The notes below the pieces were generated by a model. The model was not told the DNA's origin. It saw only the letters and a list, made by a program, of their open reading frames with translations, and searched no databases. The translations under genes and the position numbers were made by a program. Shown piece by piece: positions 15,001-29,339 of a stretch of 64,000 bases of DNA. The first letter of the stretch is position 1. The number at the start of each line of letters is the position of its first letter. The stretch is from positions 1,079,001-1,143,000 of the forward strand of contig JAWQEG010000065.1 in the NCBI GenBank assembly GCA_033782935.1, written 5' to 3'. Source of the DNA: Petrolisthes cinctipes. Its lineage: Eukaryota > Arthropoda > Malacostraca > Decapoda > Porcellanidae.

Positions 15001-18000
15001 CTGTACAGATTGCTTCTGGGACCCCAAAATATTGAATTTTCGGGTGTTTTGAGCCTGAATTTGAGATATATACGGGTACAGAAGATACATGCACATATTG
15101 ACTTTGGGCACCAAAAATATCGATTTTCAGCATGTTTTGGGCCTGAATTTTGAAAATACTCTAACACGGAGTAGGCATGTACAGATCGCTTCTGGGACCC
15201 CAAAATATCGAATTTTCGGGTGTTTAGGGCCAGAATTTGAGATATAAACGGGTACATAAGATGCATGCACATATCGACTTTTGGGCACCTAAAAGATCGA
15301 TTTTCAGTATGTTTTTGGCCTGTATTTTGAAAATACTCTAACACGGAGTAGGCATGTACAGATCGCTTCTGGGACCCCAAAATATCGAATTTTCGGGTGT
15401 TTAGGGACAGAATTTGAGATATAAACGGGTACAGAAGATGGATGCACATATCGACTTTTGGGCACCTAAAAGATCGATTTTTAGTATGTTTTTGGCCTGT
15501 ATTTTGAAAATACTCTAACACGGAGTAGGCATGTACAGATACCTTCTGGGACCTCTAAATATCGAATTTTCGGGTGTTTTGGGACTGAATTTGAGATATC
15601 GATTTTTTGGCACCTAAAATGTCGATTTTTAGCATGTTTTTAGCCTATATTTTGAAAATATTCTAGCACTGTGTAGGCATGTACAGATTGCTTCTGGGAC
15701 CCCAAAATATTGAATTTTCGGGTGTTTTGAGCCTGAATTTGAGATATAAACGGGTACAGAAGATACATGCACATATTGACTTTGGGCATCTAAAATATCG
15801 ATTTTCAGCATGTTTTGGGCCTGTATTTTGAAAATACTCTAACACTAAGTAGGCATGTACAGATTGCTTCTGGGACCCCAAAATATTGAATTTTCGGGTG
15901 TTTTGAGCCTGAATTTGAGATATAAACGGGTACTGAAGATGCATGCACATATCGACTTTTGTGCACCTAAAAGATCGATTTTCAATATGTTTTGAGCATG
16001 TATTTTGAAAATACTTTAACACGGAGTAGGAATGTACAGATCGCTTCTGGGACCCCTAAATATCGAATTTTCGGGTGTTTTGGGACTGAATTTGAGATAT
16101 CGACTTTTTGGCACCTAAAAGATCGATTTTTAGCATATTTTTAGCCTATATTTTGAAAATATTCTAGCACTGAGTAGGCATGTACAGATTGCTTCTGGGA
16201 CCCCAAAATATTGAATTTTCGGGTGTTTTGAGCCTGAATTTGAGATATAAACGGGTACAGAAGATACATGCACATATTGACTTTGGGCACCAAAACTATC
16301 GATTTTCAGCATGTTTTGGGCCTGAATTTTGAAAATACTCTAACACGGAGTAGGCATGTACAGATCGCTTCTGGGACCCCAAAATATCGAATTTTCGGGT
16401 GTTTAGGGCCATAATTTGAGATATAAACGGGTACAGAAGATGCATGCACTTATCGACTTTTGGGCACCTAAAGGATCGATTTTCAGTATTTTTTTGGCCT
16501 GTATTTTAAAAAATACTCTAACACGGAGTAGGCATGTACAGATACCTTCTGGGACCTCTAAATATCGAATTTTCGGGTGTTTTGGGACTGAATTTGAGAT
16601 ATCGATTTTTTGGCACCTAAAATGTCGATTTTTAGCATGTTTTTAGCCTATATTTTGAAAATATTCTAGCACTGAGTAGGCATGTACAGATTGCTTCTGG
16701 GACCCCAAAATATTGAATTTTCGGGTGTTTTGAGCCTGAATTTGAGATATAAACGGGTACTGAAGATGCATGCACATATCGACTTTTGTGCACCTAAAAG
16801 ATCGATTTTCAGTATGTTTTGAGCATGTATTTTGAAAATACTCTAACACGGAGTAGGCATGTACAGATCGCTTCTGGGACCCCTAAATATCGAATTTTCG
16901 GGTGTTTTGGGACTGAATTTGAGATATCGACTTTTTGGCACCTAAAAGATCGATTTTTAGCATGTTTTTAGCCTATATTTTGAAAATATTCTAGCGCTGT
17001 ACAGATTGCTTCTGGGACCCCAAAATATTGAATTTTCGGGTGTTTTGAGCCTGAATTTGAGATATAAACGGGTACAGAAGATACATGCACATATTGGGCA
17101 CCAAAAATATCGATTTTCAGCATGTTTTGGGCCTGAATTTTGAAAATACTCTAACACGGAGTAGGCATGTACAGATCGCTTCTGGGACCCCAAAATATCG
17201 AATTTTCGGGTGTTTAGGGCCAGAATTTGAGATATAAACGGGTACAGAAGATGCATGTACATATCGACTTTTGGGCACCTAAAAGATCGATTTTCAGTAT
17301 GTTTTTGGCCTGTATTTTGAAAATACTCTAACACGGAGTAGGCATGTACAGATACCTTCTGGGACCTCTAAATATCGAATTTTCGGGTGTTTTGGGACTG
17401 AATTTGAGATATCGATTTTTTGGCACCTAAAATGTCGATTTTTAGCATGTTTTTAGCCTATATTTTGAAAATATTCTAGCACTGTGTAGGCATGTACAGA
17501 TTGCTTCTGGGACCCCAAAATATTGAATTTTCGGGTGTTTTGAGCCTGAATTTGAGATATAAACGGGTACTGAAGATGCATGCACATATCGACTTTTGTG
17601 CACCTAAAAGATCGATTTTCAGTATGTTTTTGGCCTGTATTTTGAAAATACTCTAACACGGAGTAGGCATGTACAGATACCTTCTGGGACCTCTAAATAT
17701 CGAATTTTCGGGTGTTTTGGAACTGAATTTGAGATATCGATTTTTTGGCACCTAAAATGTCGATTTTTAGCATGTTTTTAGCCTATATTTTGAAAATATT
17801 CTAGCACTGTGTAGGCATGTACAGATTGCTTCTGGGATTCCAAAATATTGAATTTCGGGTGTTTTGAGCCTGAATTTGAGATATAAACGGGTACAGATGA
17901 TACATGCACATATTGACTTTGGGCATCTAAAATATCGATTTTCAGCATGTTTTGGGCCTGTATTTTTAAAATACTCTAACACTGAGTAGGCATGTACAGA

Positions 18001-18309
18001 TTGCTTCTGGGACCCCAAAATATTGAATTTTCGGGTGTTTTGAGCCTGAATTTGAGATATAAACGGGTACGGAAGATGAATGCACATATCGACTTTTGTG
18101 CACCTAAAAGATCAATTTTCAGTATGTTTTGAGCATGTATTTTGAAAATACTCTAACACGGAGTAGGCATGTACAGATCGCTTCTGGGACCCCTAAATAT
18201 CGAATTTTCGGGTGTTTTGGGACTGAATTTGAGATATCGACTTTTTGGCACCTAAAAGATCGATTTTTAGCATGTTTTTAGCCTTTATTTTGAAAATATT
18301 CTAGCACTG

Positions 18310-21300
18310 TACAGATTGCTTCTGGGACCCCAAAATATTGAATTTTCGGGTGTTTTGAGCCTGAATTTGAGATATAAACGGGTACAGAAGATACATGCAC
18401 ATATTGACTTTGGGCACCAAAACTATCGATTTTCAGCATGTTTTGGGCCTGAATTTTGAAAATACTCTAACACGGAGTAGGCATGTACAGATCGCTTCTG
18501 GGACCCAAAAATATCGAATTTTCGGGTGTTTAGGGGCAGAATTTGAGATATAAACGGGTACAGAAGATGCATGCACATATCGACTTTTGGGCACCTAAAA
18601 GATCGATTTTCAGTATGTTTTTGGCCTGTATTTTGAAAATACTCTAACACGGAGTAGGCATGTACAGATACCTTCTGGGACCTCTAAATATCGAATTTTC
18701 GGGTGTTTTGGGACTGAATTTGAGATATCGATTTTTTGGCACCTAAAATGTCGATTTTTAGCATGTTTTTAGCCTATATTTTGAAAATATTCTAGCACTG
18801 TGTAGGCATGTACAGATTGCTTCTGGGACCCCAATATATTGAATTTTCGGGTGTTTTGAGCCTGAATTTGAGATATAAACGGGTACAGAAGATACATGCA
18901 CATATTGACTTTGGGCATCTAAAATATCGATTTTCAGCATGTTTTGGGCCTGAATTTTGAAAATACTCTAACACGGAGTAGGCATGTACAGATCGCTTCT
19001 GGGACCCCAAAATATCGAATTTTCGGGTGTTTAGGGCCAGAATTTGAGATATAAACGGGTACAGTAGATGCATGCACATATCGACTTTTGGGCACCTAAA
19101 AGATCGATTTTCAGTATGTTTTTGGCCTGTATTTTGAAAATACTCTAACACGGAGTAGGCATGTACAGATACCTTCTGGGACCTCTAAATATCGAATTTT
19201 CGGGTGTTTTGGGAATGAATTTGAGATATCGATTTTTTGGCACCTAAAATGTCGAATTTTAGCATGTTTTTAGCATATATTTTGAAAATATTCTAGCACT
19301 GAGTAGGCATGTACAGATTGCTTCTGGGACCCCAAAATATTGAATTTTCGGGTGTTTTGAGCCTGAATTTGAGATATAAACGGGTACAGAAGATACATGC
19401 ACATATTGACTTTGGGCACCAAAAATATCGATTTTCAGCATGTTTTGGGCCTGAATTTTGAAAATACTCTAACACGGAGTAGGCATGTACAGATCGCTTC
19501 TGGGACCCCAAAATATCGAATTTTCGGGTGTTTTGGGACTGAATTTGAGATATCGACTTTTTGGCACCTAAAAGATCGATTTTTAGCATATTTTTAGCCT
19601 ATATTTTGAAAATATTCTAGCACTGAGTAGGCATGTACAGATTGCTTCTGGGACCCCAAAATATTGAATTTTCGGGTGTTTTGAGCCTGAATTTGAGATA
19701 TAAACGGGTACAGAAGATACATGCACATATTGACTTTGGGCACCAAAACTATCGATTTTCAGCATGTTTTGGGCCTGAATTTTGAAAATACTCTAACACG
19801 GAGTAGGCATGTAGAGATCGCTTCTGGGACCCCAAAATATCGAATTTTCGGGTGTTTAGGGCCTGAATTTGAGATATAAACGGGTACAGAAGATGCATGC
19901 ACATATCGACTTTTGGGCACCTAAAAGATCGATTTTCAGTATGTTTTTGGCCTGTATTTTGAAAATACTCTAACACGGAGTAGGCATGTACAGATACCTT
20001 CTGGGACCTCTAAATATCGAATTTTCGGGTGTTTTGGGACTGAATTTGAGATATCGATTTTTTGGCACCTAAAATGTCGATTTTTAGCATGTTTTTAGCC
20101 TATATTTTGAAAATATTCTAGCACTGTGTAGGCATGTACAGATTGCTTCTGGGACCCCAATATATTGAATTTTCGGGTGTTTTGAGCCTGAATTTGAGAT
20201 ATAAACGGGTACAGAAGATACATGCACATATTGACTTTGGGCATCTAAAATATCGATTTTCAGCATGTTTTGGGCCTGAATTTTGAAAATACTCTAACAC
20301 GGAGTAGGCATGTACAGATCGCTTCTGGGACCCCAAAATATCGAATTTTCGGGTGTTTAGGGCCAGAATTTGAGATATAAACGGGTACAGAAGATGCATG
20401 CACATATCGACTTTTGGGCACCTAAAAGATCGATTTTCAGTATGTTTTTGGCCTGTATTTTGAAAATACTCTAACACGGAGTAGGCATGTACAGATACCT
20501 TCTGGGACCTCTAAATATCGAATTTTCGGGTGTTTTGGGAATGAATTTGAGATATCGATTTTTTGGCACCTAAAATGTCGAATTTTAGCATGTTTTTAGC
20601 ATATATTTTGAAAATATTCTAGCACTGAGTAGGCATGTACAGATTGCTTCTGGGACCCCAAAATATTGAATTTTCGGGTGTTTTCAGCCTGAATTTGAGA
20701 TATAAACGGGTACAGAACATACATGCACATATTGACTTTGGGCACCAAAAATATCGATTTTCAGCATGTTTTGGGCCTGAATTTTGAAAATACTCTAACA
20801 CGGAGTAGGCATGTACAGATCGCTTCTGGGACCCCAAAATATCGAATTTTCGGGTGTTTTGGGACTGAATTTGAGATATCGACTTTTTGGCACCTAAAAG
20901 ATCGATTTTTAGCATATTTTTAGCCTATATTTTGAAAATATTCTAGCATTGAGTAGGCATGTACAGATTGCTTCTGGGACCCCAAAATATTGAATTTTCG
21001 GGTGTTTTGAGCCTGAATTTGAGATATAAACGGGTACAGAAGATACATGCACATATTGACTTTGGGCACCAAAACTATCGATTTTCAGCATGTTTTGGGC
21101 CTGAATTTTGAAAATACTCTAACACGGAGTAGGCATGTACAGATCGCTTCTGGGACCCCAAAATATCGAATTTTCGGGTGTTTAGGGCCAGAATTTGAGA
21201 TATAAACGGGTACAGAAGATGCATGCACATATCGACTTTTGGGCACCTAAAAGATCGATTTTCAGTATGTTTTTGGCCTGTATTTTGAAAATACTCTAAC

Positions 21301-21440
21301 ACGGAGTAGGCATGTACAGATACCTTCTGGGACCTCTAAATATCGAATTTTCGGGTGTTTTGGGACTGAATTTGAGATATCGATTTTTTGGCACCTAAAA
21401 TGTCGATTTTTAGCATGTTTTTAGCCTATATTTTGAAAAT
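18310..21440. repeat. Tandem 1326-bp super-repeat (2.4 copies)
   Basis: Equivalent landmarks recur at exactly 1326 bp, for example 18423, 19749 and 21075, or 19397 and 20723. Copies are approximately 18310-19635, 19636-20961 and a partial one to about 21440. The period equals two 501-bp units plus one 324-bp unit. The first copy enters through the 10-bp-deleted GCACTGTACAG junction, and the later copies have the full GAGTAGGCAT. Confidence 0.87.
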
Positions 21441-24400
21441 ACTCTAACACTGTGTAGGCATGTACAGATTGCTTCTGGGACCCCAATATATTGAATTTTC
21501 GGGTGTTTTGAGCCTGAATTTGAGATATAAACGGGTACAGAAGATACATGCCCTTATTGACTTTGGGCATCTAAAATATCGATTTTCAGCATGTTTTGGG
21601 CCTGTATTTTGAAAATACTCTAACACTGAGTAGGCATGTACAGATTGCTTCTGGGACCCCAAAATATTGAATTTTCGGGTGTTTTGAGCCTGAATTTGAG
21701 ATATCGACTTTTTGGCACCTAAAAGATCGATTTTTAGCATATTTTTAGCCTATATTTTGAAAATATTCTAGCACTGAGTAGGCATGTACAGATTGCTTCT
21801 GGGACCCCAAAATATTGAATTTTCGGGTGTTTTGAGCCTGAATTTGAGATATAAACGGGTACAGAAGATACATGCACATATTGACTTTGGGCACCAAAAA
21901 TATCGATTTTCAGCATGTTTTGGGCCTGAATTTTGAAAATACTCTAACACGGAGTAGGCATGTACAGATCGCTTCTGGGACCCCAAAATATCGAATTTTC
22001 GGGTGTTTAGGGCCAGAATTTGAGATATAAACGGGTACAGAAGATGCATGCACATATCGACTTTTGGGCACCTAAAAGATCGATTTTCAGTATGTTTTTG
22101 GCCTGTATTTTGAAAATACTCTAACACGGAGTAGGCATGTACAGATACCTTCTGGGACCTCTAAATATCGAATTTTCGGGTGTTTTGGGACTTGATTTGA
22201 GATATCGATTTTTTGGCACCTAAAATGTCGATTTTTAGCATGTTTTTAGCCTATATTTTGAAAATATTCTAGCTCTGTGTAGGCATGTACAGATTGCTTC
22301 TGGGACCCCAAAATATTGAATTTTCGGGTGTTTTGAGCCTGAATTTGAGATATAAACGGGTACAGAAGATACATGCACATATTGACTTTGGGCATCTAAA
22401 ATATCGATTTTCAGCATGTTTTGGGCCTGTATTTTGAAAATACTCTTACACTGAGTAGGCATGTACAGATTGCTTCTGGGACCCCAAAATATTGAATTTT
22501 CGGGTGTTTTGAGCCTGAATTTGAGATATAAACGGGTACTGAAGATGCATGCACATATCGACTTTTGTGCACCTAAAAGATCGATTTTCAGTATGTTTTG
22601 AGCATGTATTTTGAAAATACTCTAACACGGAGTAGGCATGTACAGATCGCTTCTGGGACCCCTAAATATCGAATTTTCGGGAGTTTTGGGACTGAATTTG
22701 AGATATCGACTTTTTGACACCTAAAAGATCGATTTTTAGCATATTTTTAGCCTATATTTTGAAAATATTCTAGCACTGAGTAGGCATGTACAGATTGCTT
22801 CTGGGACCCCAAAATATTGAATTTTCGGGTGTTTTGAGCCTGAATTTGAGATATAAACGGGTACAGAAGATACATGCACATATTGACTTTGGGCACCAAA
22901 ACTATCGATTTTAAGCATGTTTTGGGCCTGAATTTTGAAAATACTCTAACACGGAGTAGGCATGTACAGATCGCTTCTGGGACCCCAAAATATCGAATTT
23001 TCGGGTGTTTAGGGCCAGAATTTGAGATATAAACGGGTACATAAGATGCATGCACATATCGACTTTTGGGCACCTAAAAGATCGATTTTCAGTATGTTTT
23101 TGGCCTGTATTTTGAAAATACTCTAACACGGAGTAGGCATGTACAGATACCTTCTGGGACCTCTAAATATCGAATTTTCGGGTGTTTTGGGACTGAATTT
23201 GAGATATCGATTTTTTGGCACCTAAAATGTCGATTTTTAGCATGTTTTTAGCCTATATTTTGAAAATATTCTAGCACTGTGTAGGCATGTACAGATTGCT
23301 TCTGGGACCAAAAATATTGAATTTTCGGGTGTTTTAAGCCTGAATTTGAGATATAAACGGGTACAGAAGATACATGCACATATTGACTTTTGGCATCTAA
23401 CATATCGATTTTCAGCATGTTTTGGGCCTGTATTTTTAAAATACTCTAACACTGAGTAGGCATGTAAAGATTGCTTCTGGGACCCCAAAATATTGAATTT
23501 TCGGGTGTTTTGAGCCTGAATTTGAGATATAAACGGGTACTGAAGATGCATGCACATATCGACTTTTGTGCACCTAAAAGATCGATTTTCAGTATGTTTT
23601 GAGCATGTATTTTGAAAATACTCTAACACGGAGTAGGCATGTACAGATACCTTCTGGGACCCCTAAATATAGAATTTTCGGGTGTTTTGGGACTGAATTT
23701 GAGATATCGACTTTTTGGCACCTAAAAGATCGATTTTTAGCATATTTTTAGCCTATATTTTGAAAATATTCTAGCACTGAGTAGGCATGTACAGATTGCT
23801 TCTGGGACCCCAAAATATTGAATTTTCGGGTGTTTTGAGCCTGAATTTGAGATATAAACGGGTACAGAAGATACATGCACATATTGACTTTGGGCACCAA
23901 AACTATCGATTTTAAGCATGTTTTGGGCCTATATTTTGAAAATATTCTAGCACTGTGTAGGCATGTACAGATTGCTTCTGGGACCCCAATATATTGAATT
24001 TTCGGGTGTTTTGAGCCTGAATTTGAGATATAAACGGGTACAGAAGATACATGCACATATTGACTTTGGGCATCTAAAATATCGATTTTCAGCATGTTTT
24101 GGGCCTGTATTTTGAAAATACTCTAACACTGAGTAGGCATGTACAGATTGCTTCTGGGACCCCAAAATATTGAATTTTCGGGTGTTTTGAGCCTGAATTT
24201 GAGATATAAACGGGTACTGAAGATGCATGCACATATCGACTTTTGTGCACCTAAAAGATCGATTTTCAGTATGTTTTGAGCATGTATTTTGAAAATACTC
24301 TAACATAGAGTAGGCATGTACAGATCGCTTCTGGGACCCCTAAATATCGAATTTTCGGGTGTTTTGGGACTGAATTTGAGATATCGACTTTTTGGCACCT

Positions 24401-27400
24401 AAAAGATCGATTTTTAGCATGTTTTTAGCCTATATTTTGAAAATATTCTAGCACTGTACAGATTGCTTCTGGGACCCCAAAATATTGAATTTTCGGGTGT
24501 TTTTGAGCCTGAATTTGAGATATAAACGGGTACAGAAGATACATGCACATATTGACTTTGGGCACAAAAAATATCGATTTTCAGCATGTTTTGGGCCTGA
24601 ATTTTGAAAATACTCTAACACGGAGTAGGCCTGTACAGATCGCTTCTGGGACCCCAAAATATCGAATTTTCGGGTGTTTAAGGCCAGAATTTGAGATATA
24701 AACGGGTACAGAAGATGCATGCACATATCGACTTTTGGCCACCTAAAAGATCGATTTTCAGTATGTTTTTGGCCTGTATTTTGAAAATACTCTAACACGG
24801 AGTAGGCATGTACAGATACCTTCTGGGACCTCTAAATATCGAATTTTCGGGTGTTTTGGGACTGAATTTGAGATATCGATTTTTTGGCACCTAAAATGTC
24901 GATTTTTAGCATGTTTTTAGCCTATATTTTGAAAATATTCTAGCACTGTGTAGGCATGTACAGATTGCATCTGGGACCAAAAATATTGAATTTTCGGGTG
25001 TTTTAAGCCTGAATTTGAGATATAAACGGGTACAGAAGATACATGCACATATTGACTTTTGGCATCTAACATATCGATTTTCAGCATGTTTTGGGCCTGT
25101 ATTTTTAAAATACTCTAACACTGAGTAGGCATGTAAAGATTGCTTCTGGGACCCCAAAATATTGAATTTTCGGGTGTTTTGAGCCTGAATTTGAGATATA
25201 AACGGGTACTGAAGATGCATGCACATATCGACTTTTGTGCACCTAAAAGATCGATTTTCAGTATGTTTTGAGCATGTATTTTGAAAATACTCTAACACGG
25301 AGTAGGCATGTACAGATACCTTCTGGGACCCCTAAATATAGAATTTTCGGGTGTTTTGGGACTGAATTTGAGATATCGACTTTTTGGCACCTAAAAGATC
25401 GATTTTTAGCATGTTTTTATACTATATTTTGAAAATATTTTAGCACTGTGTAGGCATGTACAGATTGCTTCTGGGACTCCAAAATATTGAATTTTCGGGT
25501 GTTTTGAGCCTGAATTTGAGATATAAACGGGTACAGAAGATTCATGCACATATTGACTTTGGGCATCTAAAATATCGATTTTCAGCATGTTTTGGGCCTG
25601 TATTTTGAAAATACTCTAACACTGAGTAAGCATGTACAGATTGCTTCTGGGACCCCAAAATATCGAATTTTCGGGTGTTTAGGGCCTGAATTTGAGATAT
25701 AAACGGGTACTGAAGATGCATGCACATATCGACTTTTGTGCACCTAAAAGATCGATTTTCAGTATGTTTTGAGCATGTATTTTGACAATACTCTAACACG
25801 GAGTAGGCATGTACAGATCGCTTCTGGGACCCCTAAATATCGAATTTTCGGGTGTTTTGGGACTGAATTTGAGATATCGACTTTTTGGCACCTAAAAGAT
25901 GGATTTTTAGCATGTTTTTAGCCTATATTTTGAAAATATTCTAGCACTGAGTAGGCATGTACAGATTGCTTCTGGGACCCCAAAATATTGAATTTTCGGG
26001 GGTTTTGAGCCTGAATTTGAGATATAAACGGGTACAGAAGATACATGCACATATTGACTTTGGGCACAAAAAATATCGATTTTCAGCATGTTTTGGGCCT
26101 GAATTTTGAAAATACTCTAACACGGAGTAGGCATGTACAGATCGCTTCTGGGACCCCAAAATATCGAATTTTCGGGTGTTTAGGGCCAGAATTTGAGATA
26201 TAAACGGGTACAGAAGATGCATGCACATATCGACTTTTGGCCACCTAAAAGATCGATTTTCAGTATGTTTTTGGCCTGTATTTTGAAAATACTCTAACAC
26301 GGAGTAGGCATGTACAGATACCTTCTGGGACCTCTAAATATCGAATTTTCGGGTGTTTTGGGACTGAATTTGAGATATCGACTTTTTGGCACCTAAAAGA
26401 TCGATTTTTAGCATATTTTTAGCCTATATTTTGAAAATATTCTAGCACTGTGTAGGCATGTACAGATTGCTTCTGGGACCCCAAAATATTGAATTTTCGG
26501 GTGTTTTGAGCCTGAATTTGAGATATAAACGTGTACAGAAGATACATGCACATATTGACTTTGGGCATCTAAAATATCGATTTTCAGCATGTTTTGGGCC
26601 TGTATTTTGAAAATACTCTAACACTGAGTAAGCATGTACAGATTGCTTCTGGGACCCCAAAATATCGAATTTTCGGGTGTTTAGGGCCAGAATTTGAGAT
26701 ATAAACGGGTTCAGAAGATGCATGCACATATCGACTTTTGGGCACCTAAAAGATCGATTTTCAGTATGTTTTTGGCCTGTATTTTGAAAATACTCTAACA
26801 CGGAGTAGGCATGTACAGATACCTTCTGGGACCTCTAAATATCGAATTTTCGGGTGTTTTGGGACTGAATTTGAGATATCGATTTTTTGGCACCTAAAAT
26901 GTCGATTTTCAGCATGTTTTGGGCCTGTATTTTGAAAATACTCTAACACTGAGTAGGCATGTACAGATTGCTTCTGGGACCCCAAAATATTGAATTTTCG
27001 GGTGTTTTGAGCCTGAATTTGAGATATAAACGGGTACAGAAGATACATGCACATATTGACTTTGGGCACCAAAAATATCGATTTTCAGCATGTTTTGGGC
27101 CTGAATTTTGAAAATACTCTAACACGGAGTAGGCATGTACAGATCGCTTCTGGGACCCCAAGATATCGAATTTTCGGGTGTTTAGGGCCAGAATTTGAGA
27201 TATAAACGGGTACAGAAGATGCATGCACATATCGACTTTTGGGCACCTAAAAGATCGATTTTCAGTATGTTTTTGGCCTGTATTTTGAAAATACTCTAAC
27301 ACGGAGTAAGCATGTACAGATTGCTTCTGGGACCCCAAAATATCGAATTTTCGGGTGTTTAGGGCCTGAATTTGAGATATAAACGGGTACTGAAGATGCA

Positions 27401-28778
27401 TGCACATATCGACTTTTGTGCACCTAAAAGATCGATTTTCAGTATGTTTTGAGCATGTATTTTGAAAATACTCTAACACGGAGTAGGCATGTACAGATCG
27501 CTTCTGGGACCCCTAAATATCGAATTTTCGGGTGTTTTGGGACTGAATTTGAGATATCGACTTTTTGGCACCTAAAAGATCGATTTTTAGCATGTTTTTA
27601 GCCTATATTTTGAAAATATTCTAGCACTGAGTAGGCATGTACAGATTGCTTCTGGGACCCCAAAATATTGAATTTTCGGGTGTTTTGAGCCTGAATTTGA
27701 GATATAAACGGGTACAGAAGATACATGAACATATTGACTTTGGGCACCAAAAATATCGATTTTCAGCATGTTTTGGGCCTGAATTTTGAAAATACTCTAT
27801 CACGGAGTAGGCATGTACAGTTCGCTTCTGGGACCCCAAAATATCGAATTTTCGGGTGTTTAGGGCCAGAATTTGAGATATAAACGGGTACAGAAGATGC
27901 ATGCACATATCGACTTTTGGGCACCTAAAAGATCGATTTTCAGTAAGTTTTTGGCCTGTATTTTGAAAATACTCTAACAGGGAGTAGGCATGTACAGATT
28001 GCTTCTGGGACCCCAAAATATTGAATTTTCGGGTGTTTTGAGCCTGAATTTGAGATATAAACGGGTACTGAAGATGCATGCACATATCGACTTTTGTGCA
28101 CCTAAAAGATCGATTTTCAGTATGTTTTGAGCATGTATTTTGAAAATACTCTAACACGGAGTAGGCATGTACAGATCGCTTCTGGGACCCCTAAATATCG
28201 AATTTTCGGGTGTTTTGGGACTGAATTTGAGATATCGACTTTTTGGCACCTAAAAGATCGATTTTTAGCATGTTTTTAGCCTATATTTTGAAAATATTCT
28301 AGCACTGTACAGATTGCTTCTGGGACCCCAAAATATTGAATTTTCGGGTGTTTTGAGCCTGAATTTGAGATATAAACGGGTACAGAAGATACATGCACAT
28401 ATTGACTTTGGGCACCAAAACTATCGATTTTCAGCATGTTTTGGGCATGAATTTTGAAAATATTCTAACACGGAGTAGGCATGTACAGATCGCTTCTGGG
28501 ACCCCCAAATATCGTATTTTCGGGTGTTTAGCGCCAGAATTTGAGATATAAACGGGTACAGAAGATGCATGCACATATCGACTTTTGGGCACCTAAAAGA
28601 TCGATTTTCAGTATGTTTTTGGCCTGTATTTTGAAAATACTCTAACACGGAGTAGGCATATGCAGATACCTTCTGGGACCTCTAAATATCGAATTTTCGG
28701 GTGTTTTGGGACTGAATTTGAGATATCGATTTTTTGGCACCTAAAATGTCGATTTTTAGCATGTTTTTAGCCTATATT

Positions 28779-29036
28779 AGTGCATTTGTCGCGGCTTCTA
28801 GCCGCTTAAATTGTATTTATTGGTTTGTGAAACCAGTACAGCTGGTTGCTATAGAATAGGCCCCTTCACAAGCCCAGGCCCCGTGTAGGCATAATCTGGG
28901 TTGGAAGGGTCAATTCCGTGACGTTCATCAGAAGTAAATAAAATTCAAATCTGGCGCTGTACTGATAGTGGAGCCACCTGGTGGTGGTGAGGTGAGGTAT
29001 TAAGCCCCTCCTCCGCTGAATACCGCTCGTCCACTC
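28779..29036 (-). repeat. Right inverted terminal repeat with extension (minus element)
   Basis: This is the 3' terminus of the minus-strand element. It begins AGTGCATTTGTCGCGGC at the satellite junction and ends CGCTCGTCCACTC. From about 28831 it is the inverse complement of the element's other end (35788-36006). The outer 48 bases or so (AGTGCATTTG to TATTGGTTT) form the right-end extension that the left repeat lacks. A longer right repeat is typical of DIRS1-type elements. Confidence 0.92.
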
Positions 29037-29089
29037 CAATGAGAAAGAAGTGAGTGCCTGCCGCATCGGGAGGTGGGTGGGACAGTAGA

Positions 29090-29190
29090 AGCTGTACTGG
29101 TTTCACAAACCAATAAATACAATTTAAGCGGCTAGAAGCCGCGACAAATGCACTATTATTGGTATAGTGAAACCAGTACAGCTGGTTGCT
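29090..29190 (-). repeat. Internal complementary region (minus element)
   Basis: It reads AGCTGTACTGG to AAATGCACT, then ATT, then ATTGGTATAG to GGTTGCT. These are the element's right terminus and left terminus joined head to tail around a single ATT. This equals the junction expected of a circular DNA intermediate. In DIRS elements the region is thought to template completion of the ends. The ATT core here differs from the hybrid cores at this insertion (ATT at 28776, AAT at 36007). Confidence 0.92.
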
Positions 29191-29339
29191 AAGCATGCGA
29201 TGCGGTAGGTGGGAGGTGAGGTGGAGGCAATCACGTGCTAGTTAAGAGTGGTTGAGAGCGGAGGGCAGGAAAGGTAACCGAGCCCGGTGAGGAAGCAGCT
29301 AACGCCCATCCCGACACTGGCTAGGTGAATAGCCGTGGT

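Larger units (their letters stand above)
1..28775. repeat. Satellite array, block 1
   Basis: This block is continuous tandem satellite with no unrelated insertion. Monomers of about 177 bp recur with landmarks such as GCATGTTTT, GGCATGTACAGAT, TTCTGGGACCCC, GAATTTTCGGGTGTTTT and GGGTACAGAAGAT. The dominant higher-order period is 501 bp, made of three monomers of about 176, 177 and 148 bp. The block also carries shorter variants of about 324 bp (one full plus one short monomer) and junctions lacking 10 bp. It stops abruptly at 28776 at the end of a DIRS-type element. Long open frames run on the minus strand through whole monomers, but they follow the repeat period and I do not regard them as genes. 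Centromeric or heterochromatic identity is an inference; only the repeat structure is seen. Confidence 0.97.

Noticed and set aside
18310..22000. Regularly spaced repeats resembling a CRISPR array
   Set aside because: The spaces between conserved pieces are themselves conserved monomer sequence, not unique spacers, and no cas gene is present. It is satellite.
1..28775. Many minus-strand open frames of 60-186 codons across the satellite
   Set aside because: They repeat with the 59-codon satellite period, overlap in several frames, show no domain, and stop wherever the shortened monomer occurs. They are by-products of tandem repetition.
28907..28917. Pol III B-box-like GGGTCAATTCC in the terminal repeat, suggesting a tRNA-derived SINE
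   Set aside because: No matching A-box or tRNA fold was found, and the sequence belongs to the DIRS inverted repeat present at all four ends.
28779..29190. A short TIR transposon or MITE at 28779-29154
   Set aside because: The 65-bp inverted ends there are the DIRS right terminus and its copy in the internal complementary region; the whole 28779-36006 element explains them.
28866..29196. Short open frames of 65-83 codons in the terminal repeats, seen at all ends
   Set aside because: They are identical because the terminal repeats are identical; they span ITR and complementary-region boundaries and have no start context or domain.
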